The position numbers and the translations under genes are program-made. Positions 1 through 9,323 of a stretch of 64,000 bases of DNA are shown piece after piece (position 1 is the first letter of the stretch; each line of letters opens with the position of its first letter). This stretch comes from Thiodiazotropha sp040506975 (GTDB lineage Bacteria > Pseudomonadota > Gammaproteobacteria > Chromatiales > Chromatiaceae). The stretch is taken from positions 3,224,001 through 3,288,000 of the forward strand of contig OZ242974.1 in assembly GCA_965211775.1 (NCBI GenBank), read 5' to 3'. The notes under the pieces were generated by a model. That model saw only the letters and a program-made list of their open reading frames with translations. It did no database searches and was not told where the DNA came from.

Positions 1-1008
1 ATAGACGTCGTCGTAAAGGGTTTGGGCATCGCCGTTGAGGTTGGTGACGACAAATCGGGGATTACGCCCTCGCTCACTCACCTCCAGCTTGGCGATCACC
101 GCGCGTCGACGGCGCCAGCTGCGTGCACCGTAGCGCAGGCCAAGGAAGACGCGTTGCTTCTGTCCGTTGGCCTTGAAGCATTGCTCGACTGCAGTGAAGT
201 CTTCCTCGATCATCCGTTGCAGGCGGTGGTTGCGCGCCAGGCCTACGATGTAGCCAATGCCATGGCGTTCACACCAGCGCAGCATGCGGTGACGACAGAA
301 GCCCGAGTCGGCTCTCAGGATGATCCGCACCGCCGGCCACGCCTGACGCAAGCGTTTGACCAGCAGGGCGAGGATCGCCCACGCATGTTTCGCCCCGTCG
401 ATCTTGCTCGGGCGCAAATAGCTGACCAGCAGTTGTTCGCCGCAAAACACGTACAACGGGAGAAAGCAGTAGTTATCGTAGTAACCGTGGAAGAAGCGGC
501 CTTCCTGCAGGCCGTGAACCCGGTCATCGGTGGCGTCGAAGTCCAGGATCAACTCCTCGGGTGGCTCGGCAAACGAGGCGATGAACTGCTCGATCAGGAC
601 CTGATGGATCGCGACAGCGGTTGCCCGATCTGACCGATTCTCCAGGCGACAGAGCGTGGGTGAACTACCCAGTGCCTGATCCTGTTCCACGGCCGTCTGA
701 AAGGCCAAATCTTGTCGCAGACTGTCGTGATCGTTGAGGTCTTCATAGCCCTGGCACAGGGCATAGACCCGCTGGCGTAGTAGAGAAATCTGATCATGTT
801 GCACATAGCGGCCATCGCGTGGATCAGCGAGAGTGTCATTGACGCCTTCAAGCAATCCCAGCCGTCGGTCCGCTTGTCGTAGCAACAACACGCCGCCATC
901 ACTGCTGATATCACCACCGGAAAAATCCGCTTCAACCTGGCGGCGTTTTACCGCTGGAAAAGCAAAACGACCTTGGGTACATTCTGTCACAGGCAAAACC
1001 TCGTTCAA
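1..1008 (-). CDS. IS1380-family transposase, C-terminus outside window
   Basis: The visible part is residues 1 to about 336 of a 443-residue DDE transposase, judged by the complete copy at 5127-6458. The first catalytic aspartates lie in the LDFDATD motif and the second in RADSGF. The region with the catalytic glutamate (ENRIKE in the full copy) falls outside the window. The start matches that of copy A2 (MNEVLPVTE). The element inserts and moves itself; it has no role in the neighbouring metabolism. Whether this copy is intact cannot be told. Confidence 0.88.
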   Translation of the reverse strand, partial: MNEVLPVTECTQGRFAFPAVKRRQVEADFSGGDISSDGGVLLLRQADRRLGLLEGVNDTLADPRDGRYVQHDQISLLRQRVYALCQGYEDLNDHDSLRQDLAFQTAVEQDQALGSSPTLCRLENRSDRATAVAIHQVLIEQFIASFAEPPEELILDFDATDDRVHGLQEGRFFHGYYDNYCFLPLYVFCGEQLLVSYLRPSKIDGAKHAWAILALLVKRLRQAWPAVRIILRADSGFCRHRMLRWCERHGIGYIVGLARNHRLQRMIEEDFTAVEQCFKANGQKQRVFLGLRYGARSWRRRRAVIAKLEVSERGRNPRFVVTNLNGDAQTLYDDVY

Positions 1009-1078
1009 TTTCAGCCTAAGTAACTGAATTCTATTGAACTACACGGGTTTTACCCTCTTTATTTGTGAAATATTCGGG
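1..1078 (-). mobile_element. IS1380-family element, copy A1 (cut by window start)
   Basis: This is the right-hand part of an IS1380-family element. It is almost identical to copy A2 at 4969-6528: I noticed only two base differences, at about 667 and 845. The terminal repeat on this side ends in GGG at 1076-1078 and is followed by CTAG. The other end lies outside the window, so its target duplication cannot be checked. Confidence 0.9.
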
Positions 1079-1082
1079 CTAG

Positions 1083-1455
1083 AGAAGCCAGTTCCGTCTC
1101 TTACGGGGTACCGAATTGTCCTTTCGATTTCGGTCTCGAAGAGTTGTATCGGCCTGGGGCGCAAATGCAGCGGAAAAATCTGCAGATGATTTGCTGGGTA
1201 CTCGATAGGATAAACCCCCGTTCCGATATGTAGCTCTACCTAGTCAGCGAAACACGACGCGCAAGGCACGAGTTTGCGCTAGCATAGACTAATAGTCTGA
1301 CGCGTCGTCGCAAATCGTAAAGCACCCCGCGCCGAAAAGGTGCCGCATAGCCGAATTAGCCCTTTTCGGTCCGCGCCGGATACCATCGTCGCGCGAAATG
1401 CTCATCGACAGTGTCACCGCGTGCTCTTTTCGCGTTGCCAATTTTGGAGATAACT
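1083..1455. other. Intergenic region upstream of the symporter
   Basis: I see no gene in these 373 bases. They hold the leader of the symporter gene, ending in a good ribosome-binding site (TTGGAGATAACT) before the ATG at 1456. A short hairpin (AGACTAATAGTCT, about 1285-1297) lies in it. No FNR-like box is visible. Confidence 0.5.
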
Positions 1456-2790
1456 ATGAGCCTGACTGTGAAAGTTTTGGTTGGCATGCTGCTCGGCATC
1501 GTCGTTGGCCTTGCTATAAACCTGCTGGGAATCAATTCTTCCGGCTCCTTTGTCAATCAGTATGTTGTCGATGGCGCTTTTTTGGTCATCGGTAAGATGT
1601 TCGTGAATGCGCTCAAGATGATGGTAGTTCCACTGGTGCTGTTCTCGCTGATCTGCGGCGTCTGCGGTATCGGTGACGTGCGTCTCCTGGGCCGCATCGG
1701 CACCAAGTCGTTCGTGCTCTATATGTTGACCACCGCAGTCGCAATCGCCACGGCGTTGCTGATCGCAGGCAGTCTCGGTATCGGGCGGGGCATGAACGCG
1801 ACCACGAACGCCGCATTTAACGGCAAGGAAGCTCCGGCTTTGTCGGATGTACTGATCAACATCATTCCGAGTAATCCGATCAGTGCGATGGTCAGTGGTG
1901 AGATGCTTTCGATAATCTTCTTCGCCATTTTGTTTGGCATTAGCCTCCTCATGGTCGGCAAGAAAGCCGCCTCGGCGATCGAGTTCATCGAGATCATGAA
2001 CGAAGTAATGATGAAAATGGTTGGCCTGATCATGGTGTTGGCGCCCTATGCGGTGTTCTGTCTGATGGCTAAGGCAATGTCCGACTTGGGGATGGAGTTG
2101 CTCGGTCAGTTGATCGGCTACGTGGCAGTTTTGATCGCCGTGCTGTTGTTCCACCTGTTCGTTACGCTACAGGTCGCGCTGAAGCTGTTGTCCGGCCTAA
2201 GTCCGATAATATTCCTGCGCAAGATGCGCAACGTACAGGTATTCGCGTTCAGTACTTCCAGTTCAAATGCGACGATCCCCGTAACACTGCGCACGGTGAC
2301 CGAACGCCTAGGCGTCAACAACTCAGTGGCGTCGTTTACGGTGCCGTTCGGTGCCACCATCAACATGGACGGCACCGCAATTATGCAGGGAGTCGCCACA
2401 GTGTTCATCGCCAACGTCTACGGCGTCGAACTCGGTATCGGAGGCTATCTAACCGTGATTCTGATGTCGGTACTCGCCTCGATTGGAACCGCCGGCGTGC
2501 CCGGCGTAGGACTGATCATGCTGTCGATGGTGTTTGCTCAGGTCGGTCTACCCGTTGAGGGAATTGGTCTGATCCTCGGTGTCGATCGTCTTCTTGACAT
2601 GATTCGCACCGCGGTAAACGTCTCAGGCGATGCGGTCGTGTCCAGCATCGTTGCACAGAGCGAGCGAAAACTCGATATGTCGGTATTTAACGATCCCGAC
2701 GCCGGCTTTTTCGACACTGCGGATGTGCACCTCGACGAGGAAGTCGAAAGGGATCTAGCACGGGTAGTTCAGGCAGCACACGACAAGTAA
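1456..2790 (+). CDS. Dicarboxylate/amino-acid:cation symporter (DAACS family)
   Basis: This is a 444-residue polytopic inner-membrane carrier of the DAACS (GltP/DctA/GltT) family. Members take up C4-dicarboxylates or acidic amino acids with protons or sodium. Family signatures are visible: the serine-rich re-entrant loop SSSNATIPVTLR and the ATINMDGTA motif of transmembrane segment 7, followed by GTAGVPG. I start it at 1456 (MSLTVKVL) because a strong Shine-Dalgarno precedes it; an upstream in-frame start at 1411 lacks one. It stands alone between two IS1380 elements, with unrelated DNA on both sides, so it may have been acquired or moved with them. Its substrate cannot be read from sequence. 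Confidence 0.88.
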   Translation: MSLTVKVLVGMLLGIVVGLAINLLGINSSGSFVNQYVVDGAFLVIGKMFVNALKMMVVPLVLFSLICGVCGIGDVRLLGRIGTKSFVLYMLTTAVAIATALLIAGSLGIGRGMNATTNAAFNGKEAPALSDVLINIIPSNPISAMVSGEMLSIIFFAILFGISLLMVGKKAASAIEFIEIMNEVMMKMVGLIMVLAPYAVFCLMAKAMSDLGMELLGQLIGYVAVLIAVLLFHLFVTLQVALKLLSGLSPIIFLRKMRNVQVFAFSTSSSNATIPVTLRTVTERLGVNNSVASFTVPFGATINMDGTAIMQGVATVFIANVYGVELGIGGYLTVILMSVLASIGTAGVPGVGLIMLSMVFAQVGLPVEGIGLILGVDRLLDMIRTAVNVSGDAVVSSIVAQSERKLDMSVFNDPDAGFFDTADVHLDEEVERDLARVVQAAHDK

Positions 2791-3526
2791 CGGCCACGGC
2801 GCCGAAATTCAACGGATTGTTGCGGTCTCCAGTCCGTGTTCGTTCGCGGAATCGCACATCGGAAAGCGGTATGGGCATCGGACGCTGATATCCGAGGTCA
2901 GGCGGTGCCCGGTCTAAAAACTCGTTAAACGCGGCAAGTTGGTCCCTCAGCAGCGAGGAAATCCTAGTGAGCAGAGCAGGCGAAAGGTCGGCTTTGTGTA
3001 TCGAGCGACGGTGCGCTGAGCAGGATTATAGAGTCCAGACCTCGTCGACGTGCGCTTCCTAAGTCAGGTCGGCTTTAAATATTAGTGGCTTCTCCTTAAA
3101 AGCGGACCCGAGTGTTGGGCGCTGCAGCAACAGTTCCAGGCGCTCTTCAGCCATCTGCATCGACGTAGGCAAGGGACTGGATCGCAGCGAGAGCGGACGT
3201 GGCCGACAGGACTATGTCGAAAGAGAACGACTGGAAAGCAGGCGGCCTAATTCGCCGGAGCGGGGGCTTGGTCTATCGGCTTTATTGCTAGCTATACGCC
3301 GAGGTGGCCGTGCCGAGATCATAGCGAGACCCGCTTATCCCGACCAAAAAGGCGCCGCAATCAAAATTGTTTGGATGCCACCAGCATCAGACTAGTTTGG
3401 TTTTAACTACGTGTAATAGTAGTCAAATGACAATATGCTGCAATATTTCACGTGTCGGTCGAATGCCGAATGTTAGCTTGATACTGAAGCTTAACCGCGA
3501 CTCTACGGCGGAGCTGACAAGACTAG
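2791..3526. other. Gene-free stretch before an IS1380 end
   Basis: About 735 bases with no convincing coding sequence on either strand and no recognisable RNA or terminator. It ends at the four bases CTAG (3523-3526) that border the IS1380 copy B1. It may be degraded sequence; I cannot identify a source. Confidence 0.5.
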
Positions 3527-4968
3527 CCCGCATGTTTCATCCGTTTTTAAATTTAGCCGGTGATATGGCCAAGCTTGGATGGTTTGCCCTCACTGGGAAC
3601 CAAACCTCTATCAAGCCCTGATTTTCCACCCTCCGGGCAGACTCCCCCTTACCCCCATTGTTGATCAACGTGCCGGGGCAGCACTCTGCCGGGCTATCCC
3701 GGCTTGAGTCGGGCCGCCACCTGGAAAAACAGCGCCTGATAGGGATAGGTGCTGGAGAGCAGGAAGCGGATCCGTCGCGTGTTGCGAATGATGACCGCCC
3801 CGATCTTGAACAGTTTGAGCCGGATCGTGGTCATCTGTGCACGCGCCAGTTCCGTGCCCTTCAGCGCGAGGCGCCGGATGGCCTCCATCAGCACATAGGC
3901 CAGACTGGACAGCAGTAGACGAAACTGATTGGCCCACCAGTAATGCGCGCTGGTGCGATCGGCGAACAGCCCCAGTTGCTGCTCCTTGATTCGGTTCTCC
4001 ATGTCACCACGGGCGCAGTAGAGGTCATCGTAAAGGCGCTGTTTGTCGCCGGCCAGGTTGGTGACGATGAAGCGTGGATTTGGCCCCTTGTCGGTGACCT
4101 CCAGTTTGGCGATCACCTTGCGACGCGTCTTCCAGGTGCTGGCGGCATAGTGAAACTGAAAGAATTCCCGCATCTTCATGCCGGTTCGCTTCGCCAGTTC
4201 CTCAACCCACTGCATGGGCTCACGGATACACCGCAGCAAGGCGTCATTCTTGGCGATGCCCACGATATAGCCCACAGCGTTGCGCTCGCACCAGCTGAGC
4301 ATGTGGTGACGGCAAAAGCCGCTATCGCCCCGAAAGATGATACGCACTTCAGGCCAAGCCCGGCGCAGGCGTTTGACCAACAGCGCCAGAATCGCCCAGG
4401 CATGCTTGGGCGCATCGATCCGGCTGGGCCGCAGATAACTCACCAGCAGTTGATCGCCACAAAAGACATACAGGGGCAGGAAGCAGTAGTGATCGTAGTA
4501 GCCGTGAAAGAAGCGGCCTTCCTGGCGGCCATGCACCGGATCATCCGTGGCGTCGAAATCCAGGATCAGCTCATCGGGTGGTGCATCATATGAGGCAATG
4601 AACTGCTCGAGCAGTAGGTTGTGGACATCAACGGCAACCCGGCGATCGACCCGGTTCTCCAGCCGACAAAGTGTCGACTGGCTGCCCAGTACCTCCTCGC
4701 GTTCGATCGAGCTCTGTAGGGCCGGGTCGGTGCGTAGTGTCTGATGGTCGTTCAGATCTTCATAACCCAGGCAGAGCCCATAGACTCGCTGGCGCAACAG
4801 GCTCAACTGGCTGTGTTCAATATAGCGGGGATCTCGCGGGTCGGGGATGACCGCATCAACCGCCTCGAGCAATCCCAGACGCCTGTCGATCTCACGCAGC
4901 AGCAACACGCCGCCGTCCGAGGTGATATCGCCACCGGAAAACTCGGCTTGAACCTTACGGCGTTTTAG
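3527..4968 (-). mobile_element. IS1380-family element, copy B1, interrupted by copy A2
   Basis: The left end (CCCGCATGTTTCAT from 3527) and the body match copy B2 at 34257-35824 nearly base for base. The match stops at 4968, inside the 5' part of the transposase gene, where copy A2 begins. The remaining right end of B1, which in B2 continues GGGCTGGAAAATC, is not found on the other side of A2. CTAG borders the left end, as it does in B2. Confidence 0.92.
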
Positions 4969-4986
4969 CCCGGATATTTCATCCAT
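3694..4986 (-). pseudogene. IS1380-family transposase B1 with replaced N-terminus
   Basis: From LKRRKVQ onward this is the same 439-residue transposase as 34424-35743. Its first 16 codons were lost when element A2 inserted at 4968/4969. Reading continues in frame into the end of A2, which offers an ATG at 4986 (MDEISG) and further starts up to 5100. The frame is therefore open, with a foreign N-terminus donated by the inserted element. The catalytic motifs LDFDATD, RGDSGF and ENRIKE are present. Whether the chimera is made or active is unknown; I class it as a disrupted gene. Confidence 0.85.
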
Positions 4987-6528
4987 TTGCCGATACTGGC
5001 ACGAGGAGAAGGCCGGGACGAGAAACAGGATGATACCGGCTCCAAACGCCCCGATTTCTGGCTGACAGGCACAGCTTCCCCTTACCCCGTTATTTATCAA
5101 CGTGCCGGGGCAGCACTCATCGCGTGCTATCCTGGCTCCAGCCGTTCGGCCACACTGAAGAACAATGCCTGGTAAGGAAAGACACTGGAGAGCAGGAAGC
5201 GGACACGCCGGGTATTGCGTATCACCACCGCACCCACTTTGAGTAGTTTAAGCCGCAGCGTGCCGACCTGGGTCTTGGCCAGTTCTGTACCCTGTAAGGC
5301 CAAGCGGCGAATCGCTTCCATCAACACATAGGCCAGGCTCGACAGCAGCAAGCGAAACTGATTGGTCCACCAATGATGTGCACTGGTGCGATCGGCAAAC
5401 AGCCCCAGCTGTTGTTCCTTGATGCGGTTTTCCATCTCGCCCCGCGCACAATAGACGTCGTCGTAAAGGGTTTGGGCATCGCCGTTGAGGTTGGTGACGA
5501 CAAATCGGGGATTACGCCCTCGCTCACTCACCTCCAGCTTGGCGATCACCGCGCGTCGACGGCGCCAGCTGCGTGCACCGTAGCGCAGGCCAAGGAAGAC
5601 GCGTTGCTTCTGTCCGTTGGCCTTGAAGCATTGCTCGACTGCAGTGAAGTCTTCCTCGATCATCCGTTGCAGGCGGTGGTTGCGCGCCAGGCCTACGATG
5701 TAGCCAATGCCATGGCGTTCACACCAGCGCAGCATGCGGTGACGACAGAAGCCCGAGTCGGCTCTCAGGATGATCCGCACCGCCGGCCACGCCTGACGCA
5801 AGCGTTTGACCAGCAGGGCGAGGATCGCCCACGCATGTTTCGCCCCGTCGATCTTGCTCGGGCGCAAATAGCTGACCAGCAGTTGTTCGCCGCAAAACAC
5901 GTACAACGGGAGAAAGCAGTAGTTATCGTAGTAACCGTGGAAGAAGCGGCCTTCCTGCAGGCCGTGAACCCGGTCATCGGTGGCGTCGAAGTCCAGGATC
6001 AACTCCTCGGGTGGCTCGGCAAACGAGGCGATGAACTGCTCGATCAGGACCTGATGGATCGCGACAGCGGTTGCCCGATCTGACCGATTCTCCAGGCGAC
6101 AGAGCGTGGGTGAACTGCCCAGTGCCTGATCCTGTTCCACGGCCGTCTGAAAGGCCAAATCTTGTCGCAGACTGTCGTGATCGTTGAGGTCTTCATAGCC
6201 CTGGCACAGGGCATAGACCCGCTGGCGTAGTAGAGAAATCTGATCATGTTGCACATAGCGGCCATCGCGTGGATCAGCGAGAGTGTCATTGACGGCTTCA
6301 AGCAATCCCAGCCGTCGGTCCGCTTGTCGTAGCAACAACACGCCGCCATCACTGCTGATATCACCACCGGAAAAATCCGCTTCAACCTGGCGGCGTTTTA
6401 CCGCTGGAAAAGCAAAACGACCTTGGGTACATTCTGTCACAGGCAAAACCTCGTTCAATTTCAGCCTAAGTAACTGAATTCTATTGAACTACACGGGTTT
6501 TACCCTCTTTATTTGTGAAATATTCGGG
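4969..6528 (-). mobile_element. IS1380-family element, copy A2
   Basis: This is a complete 1560-bp element. Its ends are imperfect inverted repeats: CCCGGATATTTCAT at 4969 and, on the other strand, CCCGAATATTTCAC at 6528. The left flank is TTAG, inside copy B1. The right flank is CTAA, at the end of nosF. IS1380 elements normally leave identical 4-bp duplications, as copy B2 does (CTAG on both sides), so the two sides of A2 come from different insertion events or a rearrangement. Confidence 0.92.
5127..6458 (-). CDS. IS1380-family transposase (full length)
   Basis: A 443-residue DDE transposase, complete within its element. Catalytic motifs in order are LDFDATD, RADSGF and ENRIKEQQLGLFADRTSAH. 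The protein starts MNEVLPVTE; translation begins 70 bases inside the right IS end. It differs from the B-type transposases (3694 and 34424) in about a third of positions, so two related IS1380 lineages coexist here. It lies immediately downstream of nosF on the same strand. Confidence 0.93.
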   Translation of the reverse strand: MNEVLPVTECTQGRFAFPAVKRRQVEADFSGGDISSDGGVLLLRQADRRLGLLEAVNDTLADPRDGRYVQHDQISLLRQRVYALCQGYEDLNDHDSLRQDLAFQTAVEQDQALGSSPTLCRLENRSDRATAVAIHQVLIEQFIASFAEPPEELILDFDATDDRVHGLQEGRFFHGYYDNYCFLPLYVFCGEQLLVSYLRPSKIDGAKHAWAILALLVKRLRQAWPAVRIILRADSGFCRHRMLRWCERHGIGYIVGLARNHRLQRMIEEDFTAVEQCFKANGQKQRVFLGLRYGARSWRRRRAVIAKLEVSERGRNPRFVVTNLNGDAQTLYDDVYCARGEMENRIKEQQLGLFADRTSAHHWWTNQFRLLLSSLAYVLMEAIRRLALQGTELAKTQVGTLRLKLLKVGAVVIRNTRRVRFLLSSVFPYQALFFSVAERLEPG

Positions 6529-7428
6529 CTAAACCACATTGATGCTGCTCCCCTGGTTCAGCAATATCCCCTGCCCTTCCGCCTCGGAGATCTCTAGGTT
6601 CGAAAGCAGCGCGGCATAGCGGGAGAGCAGACTGAGAAAACGCAGGCGATCCGGTCCGGCAATCGTGCCCTGCCACACCAGCCCCGCTTCCACATCTCTG
6701 AATCCCCACTCGGCGATGGCCTTGGCAAACGCGGCTTCGGGTTGCAGCAGCCGTATAGCGCAGTTGAGTTGTGATGAGAGTTCCACCAGATCGGCCACCC
6801 GGTCATCCAGGACGATCTCTCCCTGGTCCATCTCGATCACCCGATTCACCAGGGTGGCCACCTCATCCAGCCGATGGCTTGATATCAGCATCGCCGCCCG
6901 CTCCTTCTTCTCCGCCAGGAGCTTGAAGAAGATATGCCTTGCTTCCGGATCCAGATTGGCGGCTGGCTCATCCATCACCAGCAACTCACTCTCTCTGCCC
7001 AGTGCGATGGCGATCAACAGTTTCTGTTTCTGACCGCCGGAGAGCTTTACAAAAGCGTGATTGTGAAAACGCCCGGCATCGAAGCCGAGTTGCTCCGCCA
7101 CGCCGATCATGCGTGCCGGATCGCTGTCGCACAGGGTGGCGGAGAAACGGACCAGTTGTCCCACCGGCATGTGCAGGGGTGGCGGCAGTTGGGGCACAAA
7201 ACCCACCTTTGACAACACCTCACGGCGATTCTGGCGTGGATCCATTCCATCCACCAACACCCTGCCCTCGCAGATGTATTCGCCGAGCAGGCAGCGGATC
7301 AGGGTGGTTTTCCCCGCCCCGTTGGAACCGACCAGGGCAACCCGGTGACCCCGTTCGATGGTGAGATCGATGCCCTTGAGTACCCGATGCCGGCGGAATC
7401 GCTTGACGATGTTTTCAAATTGGATCAT
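6529..7428 (-). CDS. nosF: NosF, ABC transporter ATP-binding protein of nitrous oxide reductase maturation
   Basis: This 299-residue ATPase energises NosDFY, the ABC system needed to build the CuZ site of nitrous oxide reductase. It has a Walker A motif (GSNGAGKTT, about residues 35-43), the ABC signature LSGGQKQK, Walker B (LLVMDEPAANLDPEA) and the switch histidine (SSHRLDE). It follows nosH by 25 bases. The stop codon TAG lies exactly in the four bases flanking IS element A2, so the natural C-terminus may have been shortened by a few residues. Its membrane partner nosY and the chaperone nosL, which normally follow, are missing. Confidence 0.9.
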   Translation of the reverse strand: MIQFENIVKRFRRHRVLKGIDLTIERGHRVALVGSNGAGKTTLIRCLLGEYICEGRVLVDGMDPRQNRREVLSKVGFVPQLPPPLHMPVGQLVRFSATLCDSDPARMIGVAEQLGFDAGRFHNHAFVKLSGGQKQKLLIAIALGRESELLVMDEPAANLDPEARHIFFKLLAEKKERAAMLISSHRLDEVATLVNRVIEMDQGEIVLDDRVADLVELSSQLNCAIRLLQPEAAFAKAIAEWGFRDVEAGLVWQGTIAGPDRLRFLSLLSRYAALLSNLEISEAEGQGILLNQGSSINVV

Positions 7429-7453
7429 AGCGTGTATCCGGTTCCTGTCTGCA

Positions 7454-8431
7454 CTATTTGAGCATCTTACTCAGCCCTTTGACCTCGAAGGTAAGAGAGC
7501 TGGTGGGACAGATATCCACGCACATGCCGCAGCGGGTGCAATCGGATGTCACATCCTGGTTTACTTCCGCCGCGCCGTTACGGATGGTCAGGTCCAGCAC
7601 ATGCGGTACAAGACAGACCTTTCGACAATCACCTTCATGGTGGCAGGCTTCGGCATTGTACTTGACCCGCACCGGTGAGAACACGCCCACCATGCCATAG
7701 GTCACACCGATGGGACAGATATATCGGCACCAGGCCCGTCGTGAGTAGAAAACCTCGAACAACAGCAAAAACCCGACCCATGCCAGCGCGATACCCGGTC
7801 CGTATATCAGCGCCCGGCTGAGTATGCCGGTGGGCGAGATGGTTTCGAAGACGGTATAGCCGGTGAGCAGCGCCAACAGTGCGAAAATGACATAGAAGAC
7901 ACTGCGCACCTTGCGGCTGAAGGTGCGATTCTTGATGATCTTTTTTTTAACCAGCCAGAGATGCAGATACTCGGCCCATTCCGACAGCAGATGGTAGGGG
8001 CAGACCCAGGAGCAGAAGGTCCGTCCTCCCAGCAGCATCCACATAATAAAGACCGTCACCATGCCGATCACCAGATTGAGCACGATATGCTTGTAGGCCA
8101 GTGCGACCTGCAAGGCCGCGTTGAGATCGGCAAAATGAAAACCAACGACACGGGCACCGGTGAGCGAGCCCTCCACCAGTTGAACGTCGAAATAGAATGA
8201 AGCCACAAAAAGCAGGTTCACGACAATCAGGGTCGCCCAACGGCGTTTCTGCCATTTTTTGAGGAAGGTGCTGCCTTTGTGCTCGATGTGAAGCGCTTCC
8301 AGATCCGCTTTGGAGAGCTTGCCCATCTTCCCTTCATAGATCGCCCTGACCTCGGGGCTCTGCTCGTCCTTGCCGGGCCTGGGGATCTTGTAGCCGAAGA
8401 CCTGTAACAGAGAGTCTTTGATATACCGCAT
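7454..8431 (-). CDS. nosH: NosH (NapH-like membrane iron-sulfur protein)
   Basis: A 325-residue inner-membrane protein of the NapH/NosH family, which in clade II nos clusters is proposed to pass electrons from menaquinol or quinol to the periplasm. After a soluble N-terminus there are about five membrane segments. Periplasm/membrane cysteine motifs FCSWVCPY and WCRYICPIG match the family, and the C-terminus has two ferredoxin-like clusters (CHHEGDCRKVC and CTRCGMCVDICP). It begins one base after the nosG stop, so the two genes are surely co-translated. The protein pairs with NosG. Confidence 0.9.
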   Translation of the reverse strand: MRYIKDSLLQVFGYKIPRPGKDEQSPEVRAIYEGKMGKLSKADLEALHIEHKGSTFLKKWQKRRWATLIVVNLLFVASFYFDVQLVEGSLTGARVVGFHFADLNAALQVALAYKHIVLNLVIGMVTVFIMWMLLGGRTFCSWVCPYHLLSEWAEYLHLWLVKKKIIKNRTFSRKVRSVFYVIFALLALLTGYTVFETISPTGILSRALIYGPGIALAWVGFLLLFEVFYSRRAWCRYICPIGVTYGMVGVFSPVRVKYNAEACHHEGDCRKVCLVPHVLDLTIRNGAAEVNQDVTSDCTRCGMCVDICPTSSLTFEVKGLSKMLK

Positions 8432-8432
8432 C

Positions 8433-9323
8433 TCAGCCCTCTATCACCGTATCGGCGTTTTTATCCAGATCGATAACGATGGCGGCGCTCTCGACCGGGC
8501 AGATCATCTCACAGACACCACAACCCACACAGCCCTCCTGAACCACCGGTTTCATTCTGTTCACACCATCCCCCAAGTCGACAGGCTCAAGTGTGATGGC
8601 GTGTTTAGGGGGGCATTCATTCCCCACCTGCTGAGCCACCCGGGCAAGCTGCTGTTGATCACTGTCTGATGCATTTTCTTCGCACTGGGTAATACGGATC
8701 TCGATGGGACACTGACGCACACAGAGGTCGCAGACCTCAAGATCATAGGGATAGTCGGCAACCGGTATGGGGTTCCAGCGATCGACCTCCTCATAACGCA
8801 GCAGTCCCGGGTAGTCCGGTCCCCTGGCCAGCCCTTTAAAGCCTTTTCCCTGCATGGCGAGACATGCCTTGGGACGTGAGAGCCTGGCGAAGCCCATGCG
8901 GGTATCCGCCGGATAGTCCAGGTCATGGGTCAAGGCGCCTGTGGGACAGGCCAGAACGCACTGCAGGCCGTCACAGGAGAAGTCGCAGGCCTGCGCCCTG
9001 GCATCGATATAGGGAAGTCCGATTCCGAAACCGTCGGGCAGGTCGGCCAGTTTGATCGCCTCCACCGGACAGACCTGAACACATTGGCCACATTTGATAC
9101 AGGAGGCGAAGAACTCCTGCTCGTCTTGCGGGGTTTTCAAGGCGCCGGGTGGACGCAGCCGCATCGCCTTTCCCTGGATGACCGGCACGAATCCCAGCAA
9201 CGAGATACCGACCACGCCGGCGGTCAAGACGGTGGCGCGCAAAAACTCACGGCGGCTCTGTTCCCTGCGCTTGGGCGTCAGAGGCCGTTTGTTTCTCTTT
9301 TTCGCCGTTTTTCTCTCGCTCAT
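8433..9323 (-). CDS. nosG: NosG (NapG-like ferredoxin-type protein)
   Basis: A 296-residue periplasmic or membrane-attached iron-sulfur protein. The N-terminus is rich in Lys/Arg with SRREFLRATVLTAG, a twin-arginine-like export signal. Four ferredoxin-type cysteine clusters follow: CIKCGQCVQVCP, CDFSCDGLQCVLACP, CDLCVRQCP and CVGCGVCEMICP. With NosH it is thought to form a quinol-to-periplasm electron path that feeds c-type cytochromes and NosZ in clade II organisms. It lies 15 bases downstream of nosD. Confidence 0.9.
   Translation of the reverse strand: MSERKTAKKRNKRPLTPKRREQSRREFLRATVLTAGVVGISLLGFVPVIQGKAMRLRPPGALKTPQDEQEFFASCIKCGQCVQVCPVEAIKLADLPDGFGIGLPYIDARAQACDFSCDGLQCVLACPTGALTHDLDYPADTRMGFARLSRPKACLAMQGKGFKGLARGPDYPGLLRYEEVDRWNPIPVADYPYDLEVCDLCVRQCPIEIRITQCEENASDSDQQQLARVAQQVGNECPPKHAITLEPVDLGDGVNRMKPVVQEGCVGCGVCEMICPVESAAIVIDLDKNADTVIEG

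Noticed and set aside
1414..2154. 246-codon frame opposite the symporter
   Set aside because: It is dominated by His, Asp and Gln, as expected for the complement of membrane segments; no motif.
5373..6083. Open frame of 236 codons opposite the IS1380 transposase, and its twins at 22-633, 3943-4593 and 34673-35323
   Set aside because: Antisense shadows of the transposase genes in high-GC sequence.
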